Source of the DNA: Brassica napus
Lineage: Eukaryota; Streptophyta; Magnoliopsida; Brassicales; Brassicaceae
NCBI RefSeq assembly: GCF_020379485.1
Contig: NC_063436.1
Location: 17,749,389-17,813,388, forward strand
Length of the DNA: 64,000 nt
Reading direction: 5' to 3'
Shown here piece after piece: positions 1 through 9,079 of the stretch (position 1 is the stretch's first letter; each line of letters begins with the position of its first letter). A program made the position numbers and the translations under genes. The notes beneath the pieces were generated by a model that searched no databases, had not been told where the DNA came from, and worked only from the letters and a program-made list of their open reading frames with translations.

Positions 1-440
1 GATGAAGCAGAATATGAGATATCTTAAGAGATTAAACATGTCCAAACCGATTTATATGAAGTAATTATGAATTATGGAGTAAGTAACTATGAATCTTTAT
101 ATAATGCTTTTGTAAAATAAAATAAAAATATGGAGTAAGTAATTATGAAATAGTTTACAAAAAAAAATAATTATGAATCTTATTCTTTGTAAAATTTCCT
201 TATATTTGAATTACGATATGTTTTATGCAAGACAATTTGAAGGTTACATTTCTTGAAATTGAATATGAGATATATTGAGAGATTAAACAGGTCCAAAACA
301 ATTTAGATGAAGTAATGCGAGGGAAGACAAAATATTGTTGTTCTGTTAATATCTTTTCTTGTTTTGCAATTGAAGTATGATTTGGCGATTAGTTTTGTGA
401 ATAGAATCAATGTTGTGGTTTGTAAACTTTTATACAAAAA
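1..440. other. AT-rich intergenic DNA
   Basis: No ORF, RNA gene or repeat boundary could be supported. The stretch has phrases repeated with small changes, such as 'gagatatcttaagagattaaac' variants near 15 and 260, so it probably derives from an old local duplication. It ends at the 5' terminus of a Helitron. Confidence 0.5.
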
Positions 441-1837
441 TCTACTATATTAAAATAGAGTCCTATTTAAAATTTATCTTGGTACATGATATTTGGTCCA
501 CTTAATACACTATTTATTCCAATGGATTAATCTATCATATTATTTGCGAAGTAAATTTTTGGAATCGAGCTCTCACGTTAAAAGTTAGAGTGGTTAATAT
601 CGTTTATACCCTTAATGAATAAAATCTATAAATTAACTAAAACATAAAAACGAATTTAAAATTATTTGGTTAGATAAGTTATTATTAATAATAAAAAAAA
701 CTTATCCAAAATCTGAAATATATATTTTAAAATAAAATATAATTCCTATATTTTTTTGTTGTTATCCGAAAACATATTTTAATAAAAAATTTAAATACTA
801 AAAATTTAAAACAAAAAACACACAGAAAAAATATATCTTAATATTATTCAAAAAATAATTTTAGATAATTTTTATTACATGTCAATATAAAAAAAATTTA
901 GTTGAGGGGTTTTAAGGTTAAAACCTCATAAATCTTCTATCTTTTACTATATTATATTAAAATAAATATAAATTCATGTATATAGTTTTATGTATATTTT
1001 TATGTGTTTATAAATGTTTTGAAGATTATTTTACATAATAATAGATATTTTATTAAAATAAAAAACTTTAGCGTATATATAAAATTTAATATTAAATTAA
1101 TTATTAAATATTTAAAAAGCATGAAAATAACTTATTCAATTTTTTTTGAATATCATATTATTTGCGAAGTAAATTTTTGGAATCGAGCTCTCACGTTAAA
1201 AGTTAGAGTGGTTAATATCGTTTATACCCTTAATGAATAAAATCTATAAATTAACTAAAACATAAAAACGAATTTAAAATTATTTGGTTAGATAAGTTAT
1301 TATTAATAATAAAAAAAACTTATCCAAAATCTGAAATATATATTTTAAAATAAAATATAATTCCTATATTTTTTTGTTGTTATCCGAAAACATATTTTAA
1401 TAAAAAATTTAAATACTAAAAATTTTAAACTAAAAACACACAGAAAAAATATATCTTAATATTATTCAAAAAATAATTTTAGATAATTTTTATTACATGT
1501 CAATATAAAAAAAATTTAGTTGAGGGGTTTTAAGGTTAAAACCTCATAAATCTTCTATCTTTTACTATATTATATTAAAATAAATATAAATTCATGTATA
1601 TAGTTTTATGTATATTTTTATGTGTTTATAAATGTTTTGAAGATTATTTTACATAATAATAGATATTTTATTAAAATAAAAAACTTTAGCGTATATATAA
1701 AATTTAATATTAAATTAATTATTAAATATTTAAAAAGCATGAAAATAACTTATTCAATTTTTTTTTGAATTGATAATATATTTCTTTACAAAATTTTATA
1801 AAATTATTAAGCCCGCAAGTGCGGGCAAAACAGCTAG
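441..1837 (+). mobile_element. Non-autonomous Helitron with internal tandem duplication
   Basis: The 5' terminus reads TCTACTATATTAAAATAG, the usual TC-start of crucifer Helitrons. The 3' terminus has a GC-rich hairpin (GCCCGC-AAGT-GCGGGC, 1811-1826) followed by CTAG at 1834-1837. The flanking bases are A (440) and T (1838), the expected A|T insertion site without target duplication. There is no RepHel coding sequence, so it would depend on an autonomous partner. Most of the interior is a near-perfect tandem duplication of a 618-bp unit (533-1150 and 1151-1768). Family traits are established knowledge; the ends are read directly. Confidence 0.85.
533..1768 (+). repeat. Two tandem copies of a 618-bp unit
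   Basis: Unit 1 covers about 533-1150 and unit 2 about 1151-1768. Both begin TATCATATTATTTGCGAAG and end in a run of T followed by GAA. They differ by only a handful of bases, for example in the A-rich run near 800 versus 1420. The whole array lies inside the Helitron. Near identity suggests a recent duplication, or an assembly artefact that reads across the junction near 1150 would exclude. Confidence 0.9.
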
Positions 1838-3082
1838 TTTTTCTATGTTCAAATAAAATCTTCCGTTTAATAGGCTAATATAACAAACTCATATCGAAAT
1901 TACATCATATTATGTGCCTAATATTAAAGTACTTATCTCAATGAATTAATAATCCACGTACATACGTCGTTGGGAAACACAGTACTCTCCATATTAAAAT
2001 TGAACATTAGATTCTCCACGTACATACATTGGAGTTTTCCATATCAATGTTCAATCACTACCCAAAATTAGGATGATAAAGTGTCAAAACTCCAATGGAG
2101 AATCACTGATTTGATACGATAGACTAGGTGATAACCCGCGTCCTACGCAGATAAATGACTAAAAGAGATTTTTACTTTTAATCTACTGATATTAGGAATT
2201 CTAAAGTTATACACATAAATATTAGATCTAATAAAATATATAGTCTTGAAAGGCTTCAAATCGGAAACAAATTTAAAGCCAGACACGTGTTTGCCTGGGA
2301 GAATGTTTTGGTATAGAAGTTTGAGAAGAAGGGTGTAATGTTTCTATGCATTGTAAACAACATATTTATATTAAGAACCAAACCGCAAGACGCGGATTAA
2401 TGACATAAAATCAAATCGCCGTAGTTAAAGATAATATTACCTATTTTCTTTCACATAACTTGCGATCCAAAACATTATTAAAACTTACCTTAAATTTGAA
2501 AACATAATCAAGCTTCCCTTTTATATGAAAAATTGAATAAAATCAATAAAAGTAAAATTATTATTTGATTTATAACAATTGAATTCATAATCTAACCTCC
2601 TTATACGGGGGTGAGATGATTACCTAGAAAGCCAAACAATTTTTTAAAGGCTAATTCGTTTAAATTATATAAAATAAAATATAATAGACCAATTCGTTTA
2701 ACAAATAGATTTCTATAGGCAAATTCGTCTAAAAGATATAATCTAAATTAGATAGATTTTGAGTACATTTTAAAATGCATATGTCGACTTTGTGTAAACC
2801 TTTTATCTTTTTGAAAAAGGACAGTGTAAACTTTAGTTGAATATAATAATTTATCATCTATGCACTTTGTCGCTATTTCTTATTATCTTCTATAGTTCTT
2901 TCTTTCCCATAAAAAAAAAGTATCTAAATCAAAGGATTCCCACTTTTTTAGAATTGGGATCATATAGTAACAGAAAAAAGTGATCATTAATGTAATGAGC
3001 AGTTTATACTAAAAATAATTTCATGGGCAGTAAGTAATGAGCACGCGGAAAAAAAATGTAGTAGGCAAAGAAAAATAATAAA
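1838..3082. other. AT-rich intergenic DNA with Helitron-end remnants
   Basis: There is no gene. At 2124 the sequence ACTAGGTGATAACCCGCG is the reverse complement of a typical Helitron 3' end, so a minus-strand element starts here; no matching 5' terminus was found. A second GC-rich motif near 2382-2400 resembles another 3'-end remnant. The rest is AT-rich without recognisable structure. Confidence 0.5.
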
Positions 3083-3818
3083 TCTATATTATTAAAACTA
3101 AAGTACATTTGATACTGTTTGGAAACTTAGATAGTAGATTAAATGAAAGTTGTTTGGAAACAAGGACAGCAGATTAAATATGTTTTTAATTTACATATTT
3201 AGTCACTGTATTTCTTTTTCATTTACAGATTCTGTCATTTGAAATCTTGGATAACAGATTAAATGAAAATTGTTTGGAAACAGAGATAGCAAATTAAATA
3301 TTTCTTTTTATTTACACATTTAGTCATTGCATTTCTTTCTTATTTACAAATCTGCCACTTCACTTAAAATCAAAAATTTTAATTAATTACAATGAATTGT
3401 TATTTCTTTTTGCTGAAAATAAAAAAAAAATAAACTGTAATATATAGTATATATTAATCAGCTACGATACAATTTTCAAGAAAACCAAATATCATAAAAT
3501 TAATAATAATTCATAAAAACCTATTGTAAAAAATTAAATAATTTTTAAATAAATAAATAAAAAAATCAATAGGTTAATATATGAATATTACAATTACATT
3601 AAATTGCATCAAGTTATAAAATTAAAAAAATATAATATTACGCACAGATAAAAAATTATTATCTAACATCTATATTATAATTTAATATATTATACTCTAA
3701 ATATATTTTACAAAACATAAAAATATATATGGACATTTTATAAAATCCATGATTTATAAATTTATATTGAACGCAAGTTAAATCCAACATCCGTGCGGGG
3801 GCGCGGGTCAAAATCTAA
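3083..3818 (+). mobile_element. Non-autonomous Helitron, about 0.74 kb
   Basis: The 5' terminus TCTATATTATTAAAACTAAA follows an A at 3082. The 3' end has the hairpin CCGTG...CGCGG (3791-3806), then CTAA at 3815-3818, and is followed by T, which fits the CTRR|T rule. It has no coding capacity. Inside, a segment of about 120 bp is directly duplicated (3121-3240 and 3241-3360, offset exactly 120, moderately diverged). It ends 56 bp before the U6 promoter element. Confidence 0.8.
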
Positions 3819-3874
3819 TGAGACCTTATGATATGATCAGGCCCATTAAAGCTTTTAGCCACATGAAGTGAACA

Positions 3875-3916
3875 GTCCCACATCGCTCAGGCGAGGAGAA
3901 GAAGTTGTGTTTATAT
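3875..3916 (+). promoter_or_regulatory. snRNA-type promoter: USE plus TATA box
   Basis: The plant upstream sequence element (consensus RTCCCACATCG) is present as GTCCCACATCGCTCAG at 3875-3890, and a TATA box (TTTATATG) starts at 3910. About 24 bp separate USE and TATA, the shorter spacing typical of plant RNA polymerase III snRNA genes. The first U6 base follows at 3941. Confidence 0.85.
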
Positions 3917-3940
3917 GGCGACAGAGTCATGGAAGTGATT

Positions 3941-4045
3941 GTCCCTTCGGGGACATCCGATAAAATTGGAACGATACAGATAAGATTAGCATGGTTCCTG
4001 CACAAAGATGACACGCACAAATCGAGAAATGGTCCAAATTTTTTT
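3941..4045 (+). ncRNA. U6 snRNA copy, diverged; possible pseudogene
   Basis: The 5' stem GTCCCTTCGGGGAC, the following ATCCGATAAAATTGGAACG, the AGC triad and the 3' GACACGCACAAATCGAG block match plant U6, and the RNA ends in a T7 run (4039-4045) suited to Pol III termination. U6 is the catalytic RNA of the spliceosome. Differences from the canonical plant sequence as I remember it: the ACAGAGA box reads ACAGATA, and the internal stem-loop region has CCCC to TTCC, GCG to GCA and AGG to AAG. A change in the normally invariant ACAGAGA box argues against full function even though the promoter is intact. The promoter shows it arose by DNA duplication, not by retroposition. Confidence 0.85.
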
Positions 4046-4600
4046 GATCTTTTTTCAAATCGGGTTCTTAATTTCTTATTATGGGTTTCGTTTTTGGGGT
4101 TCATGCGTTCTGTTTCTCCTGGTTTTCGATTTTAAGTTTTTTTCAGTAGTAAACTAGTAATTGAAACTTTTGTCCGAGTTCTGTTCGCTATTACAGTTCT
4201 TTCAAGTTACGAGAGTCAATGCGTTTTGTTAACCAGTAATCCGGTACGGAATGTATTAAACCAGTAAACCAACAGAACTTATCTTGACGAAACCCTCTAG
4301 CTGCTTCAGATGGACTGAGTACCTAAAGTGTAAACTATTGATATGAAGGAAAACTTGATTTACTGTTTGTCGATACCATTATTATCATCGTCAAAGATTT
4401 GTTTATTTGAAGAAGAAAACATTTTTGTTTTACCAAAAAAAAGTTAATCTCTTTATGTGGAACATAACAAAAAATGCTGAACCAGAATCACACACCATTG
4501 GATCATCCTCAAATTTTGGCTTTGCGCGTAAAATTCATGTCAGACAAAGCTTTTTCTTCTTCTAAAATTGTCACATTTAAGCCAAAAAAAGATTTGTATT
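4046..4600. other. Intergenic DNA, nothing recognised
   Basis: No ORF, repeat boundary or RNA gene could be supported between the U6 copy and the next MITE-like element. Confidence 0.5.
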
Positions 4601-5617
4601 TAGAGCATTTCCAAAAAGAAATTTTATTTTACAATTTCTAAAACATTATATTTAAAATTTAAACATGTTGCTCTCGAAGACCAAAACTTCAAACTTAACT
4701 TCAAAACTATTTATATTTTATATTATAGTTATTAATATTTGTCATAATTAATTAATTTACATTCATAAAACATTTACTAGCACAAATATAAAAAATTTAC
4801 AACAATATTAATTATTAAAATGTTTATCAAAATACAAAATTTTAAATAGAAATAACATAATTAATATTAAAATTTAAACAAAATACCATAATATTCCATA
4901 AAATTATTTATGTAATGCATATATGTTCATCCAGTGCATTTCGAAGTAAAAATATGACTATCGTTATTTTTAATTTGTAGATTACGAACTAAAAATTATT
5001 GAACTTAATACTTGTAAATACATTAGATTTGGAAAAACAAAGTAAAAAATAAAATAAAATACTGCTAAAAAACTTAACTTTTACCAATGATATTAATACT
5101 CGTGAATACATTCGATCTGAACAAAAAAAAATCGTACGAAAAAAGACACCAAAAACAAAAACAACCATTTTCGGTTACACAATTTTGTTTGAACAATATT
5201 TTGGAGGTTCCAGATCAAGTTTACCTGACTATTAGTATTGTTGTAATATTTAAATTTGTGTAATAGTTATGTCTTCATGTAATTTTTTAAAAAAAATTGT
5301 TAAGTTTCTTTTGTATATTGTTGTTGTATAAATCTAGTTTTAAAATATTTTAAATCTTATTTTAAAGTTTTATTTTTATTTTATGTGTAAAACTTAAATT
5401 TATAAAAAAAATTTGAAATATTTATGAGATTTAAATTTTTTGAAGATTAAAATGATAAACGAAAAAATATTAGAGAATTATAAATGTGATGTGTAAATGT
5501 AGGAACCAAAATACAAACAAAAATATGAAATTTCAAATTTGAAGTTTTAAAGTTCATTTTTGGAAAAGAAAAAACTTTATATTTGAAGTTGTAGAGTGTC
5601 TTTTGGAGATTCTCTTA
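4601..5617. mobile_element. MITE-like non-autonomous DNA element, about 1.0 kb
   Basis: The left end reads TAGAGCATTTCCAAAAAGAA and the right end is its imperfect inverse (TTTTGGAGATTCTCTTA), giving terminal inverted repeats around a very AT-rich core. The interior near 5168-5260 (TTTCGGTTACACAATTTTG onward) matches, in inverse orientation, the element at 22537-23411, so both belong to one family. There is no coding capacity, and no superfamily was assigned. Confidence 0.65.
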
Positions 5618-6070
5618 CATAGTTTATAAGCCGGAACCATGGATATAAGCTTTAAGTTAGTCACTCGTTGACCAATGACTTGAAACCTATATGTTAAGCA
5701 GAATTTCTTTCTTTTTGTTTTTCCTCTGGAGACTGACCGTTTCCTCTACCTGATCATGAATATAAGTTATAACACAGCTACTACGATGTGTTTCTGTATG
5801 GAATTAACTGCAGTTTTGTCCGTCGTAATGAAATGGCAACATCGGACGCACTATAAACGCTGTTAGAGGCTTAGAGCTGATACTCCTCTTGCAAGTATTA
5901 GCCAGCCTTCCTTCTCTGTCCAACTTAATAACGTTGTTGAGTTCTGAATCTTTCACATATTACGCAATACAAAAAATATTGTAATTTAAAATTGATTTTC
6001 TCTCGATAGTCGTACGTACATAATGAAGTTTTAGGTATAGCAGTGTGTTTGACAATAAATCTGTTTAAGA
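5618..6070. other. Intergenic DNA, nothing recognised
   Basis: No gene or repeat boundary could be supported. The stretch ends at the left target-site duplication of a SINE. Confidence 0.45.
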
Positions 6071-6295
6071 AACTAAGCAATAACGGGACCTCGTGGTCTA
6101 GTGGTAAAGGAACCTCGGCTGAGGTGCCCGCCATCACGAGTTAGAGCCCCGGCCACAGCGGATTTAACATGGTTTCCGTTTGGCCTCCAGAACCTTCCTC
6201 GCCAGTTCTGGTTGGACGCGGTGGAATAGTCGGACTAAGTGAGAGGTCCGGATACCTAAATTATCAAAAAAAAAAAAAAAAAAAAACTAAGCAAT
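6071..6295 (+). mobile_element. tRNA-derived SINE with target-site duplications
   Basis: The element body (about 6082-6284) starts with a tRNA-like head: box A is TGGTCTAGTGGTAAAGG, and a degenerate box B (GAGTTAGAGCC) lies near 6138. It ends in a long poly(A) run (6266-6284). The flanks are perfect 11-bp direct repeats, AACTAAGCAAT at 6071-6081 and 6285-6295, the product of LINE-mediated retroposition. The head resembles crucifer SINEs of the S1/SB type. Intact flanks indicate a fairly young insertion. Confidence 0.9.
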
Positions 6296-7187
6296 TGTTT
6301 TTTTGTATGGTTTCTAACATTCAGTTCATACTAAGTCAATCGTAGACACGCGTTTTAAAAATATACTGCAAAATTTAAATAAATTTCGATAAGACAACTG
6401 AATAAACAAAAATAAATTACTTTTTATAGTTATTTTTTTATAATTAAGACATCTAACCAATAGAGAATTATTTTTATGCTTAATAACTCGCTGCCATATC
6501 CTTTCTTTTTCTCACCTGCCCCACTTTTCTTAGTTTTTAACTTTTTTGTGAGTGAAAGTACCTATAAAAATACAAAAACAAGTAACTAAAATTGAAAAAA
6601 AAATATTTATTTGAGAAATAATCTAAGATAGCACTAAAAGATTTTATCACAAAATAAATCTTAAAAAAATGACTATAATATAGTTCACTAAAGAATTAAA
6701 AGAGATTTATACTCCTATAATTAACTAATGTAAATCAAGGATTTAGATTTGAGGGAGAGATATGAGAAGGATCTATGATTTAAAAATTAAGATATAGGAT
6801 ATAAAATATAAAATAATAATTTTAAAATATTTTTTTGAAAAATAATTTTTGGATTTCTAAATAAAATCTCAAAGAAAATAAAAAAAGTTTCAAATATTGA
6901 TATTTTCCAAAAATATTTTTTATTATTGATTGAAATACTAACTTTCCAAAATATTTTTTTTATTCTTGATTCAAATATTTATATAATAAATGTATATTGT
7001 GATTTATTTTTAATGAAATATTTTTAAGACAATGATGTACAGTTGTGGAAAGGAGCGAGAAACTCTTTCAAGCCGATTTTTAATACTATTTAGACTCTCT
7101 CTCTTTTTTGAATAAAATGTTAAATTAGACTCAAAAAAAATATATACTTTTTTACAGCATGAACCACTTTTTCATGACTTATTTGAT
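6296..7187. other. AT-rich intergenic DNA
   Basis: Nothing is recognised apart from short internal repetition: a phrase like TTGATTCAAATA / TTGATTGAAATA with poly(T) recurs near 6900-6985. Confidence 0.45.
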
Positions 7188-7562
7188 AAGAACAACTCCA
7201 TCCATTAGAACCTCTAATGGGTTCTAATGATTAAATTAATAGGTTTAAAGGTGATATAAGAAGTTAAGAACTTTAGTTAGTGGAAATAGTTTTTTGTTCC
7301 TCCAATGGGAGAACTCCGTAGGGGTTCTTAAATATTTTTTTTAATTTTTTTAATTAAAATTATTTAAAATAAAAGCATATATACAATTTTTAATAAAAAT
7401 TACATAAAACATATGAAGGACACGCCACGTAAGGGATGCTTAACACTTCTACAACTGCCTAAATTAACACGGGTTCTGAGGTGTTTAATGCTTTTTGATT
7501 TATTTATTTTTTCATTTTTTTTTAGAACCTCCCTAAACACCCACCGATGGAGGTGGTCTAAC
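7188..7562. mobile_element. MITE-like element, about 0.37 kb
   Basis: The left end AGAACAACTCCATCCATT and the right end (...CGATGGAGGTGGTCT) are imperfect inverted repeats. The motif of TCCAATGG and its inverse recurs inside, as in small non-autonomous DNA transposons of Brassica. There is no coding capacity. Confidence 0.5.
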
Positions 7563-7580
7563 AAACTTATGAAATAGTTG

Positions 7581-8138
7581 CTAAACTAATTCACAGCTCC
7601 AATCCATACTTGAAACGTCGTCGTGAGGAGAGTTCAACGACATTACTCTGTTCTTGACAAGTCTGTCGATGATTCTGAAGAGTACTTCTGATGGCATCGA
7701 GGCATCTCCATTCTTCCTAGCGTTCCTTTCTCTCCATATTGCATAGACGGTAGTGTGCAGGACATAGCGGGTGAGGAAGAGTTCGACTCTGTCAAGCTTC
7801 TTCTGCGATACAAAGATGACGATGTCGTTCCAGTTCGTTGAGAAGTGGCTTCCCATCAGGTTTCAAGATAATCTGCCCCAGACTGCCGCTGAGTACGGGC
7901 AAGAGAAGAAAAGGTGGTCGCGTGTCTCCATATGCTGGTGGCAGAGGACACAGCTTCCATCAATTGTCCTATTCCAGATAGCCATTCTTGCTCCTGTAGA
8001 GAGACGGTCATGCAAAGCTAACCAAGTACAGAACTGATATTTTGGTGTAGCGCAGCTGAACCAGAGGCAATTGTGCCATGGAACCGATGATTCCTCGTAG
8101 TGCAAGATGGCTTGTAGCTGGATTATTTTCCCTTCCAT
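7581..8138 (-). pseudogene. LINE reverse-transcriptase zinc-binding domain fragment
   Basis: Read on the minus strand, this encodes the C-terminal zf-RVT domain of a plant non-LTR retrotransposon. Visible family features are WFSCATPKYQFCTWLALHDRL, a CxxC-type cluster (GSCVLCHQHMETRDHLFFSC) and an IWRERNARKN tail. A single in-frame TGA at 7863-7865 interrupts it where the family has tryptophan; reading continues in the same frame on both sides. Sequence further upstream (8139-8250, minus) continues the homology with a frameshift (EDVLLWKGK). It is a 5'-truncated, dead LINE copy. Confidence 0.8.
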
Positions 8139-8279
8139 AGAAGCACATCTTCATTCTCTGTAAGATTCAGAGAGATGAGATTGTGTTCAATTCTTTGCAG
8201 AGTCTGAGATCGATGTTGTCTCCTTCTCCTCCTCTTTGTACTATTTAGACTTTGCATTTAACAAGACTGCAAAATCAAA

Positions 8280-8797
8280 AGGTTAGTTGGTTTAAACCCC
8301 TCTGGTTCCCCGGAGCAACTCCAAAATAATCACTACTTGTTTGGATAGCTGTTCTTAATCGATTAGCTATTGGGGAATGAATTCCCAAGTGAAATTGTAT
8401 TGTGGTTGATACATGATTATTCTACCAGTCTCACGTTAAAACCCGAGACCATCTGTTTTTCAGTTGTCCATGTACTCAACAAATATATATGGGATTAACG
8501 AAGAAGCTACTTCAAACATGCTACACAACATACTGGATTAGTTAGTGGACACCCGACGAAATGGCAACATCACTTTTATGTTGCACTATGTCTTTCAAAT
8601 CTCACTCCATACTATTTGGAAAGAGTGAAATGGAAGGAATTAAACACAAGGAAAGGGTTCATAATCCGGAAACTATACTGAGATTCATCGATAAAGGTAT
8701 TCGGAATTGCATCTTGTCACTTAGAGGAAGTCCACGATTTGAAACAACCATGACAGCTTGGTCTAAACAAAACTTGAGAACAAAGTCATGGTTATAA
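8280..8797 (+). pseudogene. Second LINE zf-RVT fragment, opposite strand
   Basis: On the plus strand, the pieces WFKPLWFPGATPK, then VWIAVLNRLAIGE, then KTRDHLFFSCP can be read with in-frame stops between them, followed by an open tail (8561-8797) containing HNPETILRFIDKGIRNCILSLRGS. Together they form the same C-terminal zinc-binding domain as the minus-strand copy, but with a different sequence. An A-run follows the stop near 8798. The 5' ends of the two fragments meet near 8250-8280, giving a head-to-head arrangement. Confidence 0.75.
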
Positions 8798-9079
8798 AAA
8801 AAAATTGATATGAATAATTTAACATTTTTTTCAAAAAAAAAAAAGATAACATTTTTAATTATTCTTCTCATGGTATGTTCTCTTAGTCAAAAAGAAATAT
8901 TTTTTAACTCTTTTTGGAGATTCGCCCTATTTATTAATAATGATGAATGACTTATCATCCTATGTTCTCTCTTATCTCACCATTTCTCAAATATCTTTGC
9001 GAGTCTCTCTTCCCTCACATAGACAAATTAACCAACCACTTCTTCACACTCATAGCATAACATCGCCGCGAATCTGACA

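Noticed and set aside
1004..1240. 78-codon ORF in the first Helitron
   Set aside because: It spans the junction of the two tandem units, is Ile/Lys/Asn-rich as expected of AT-rich DNA, and has no homology signal.
3826..4135. Overlapping ORFs on both strands across the U6 copy
   Set aside because: They read through a structural RNA and its promoter; no protein family is involved.
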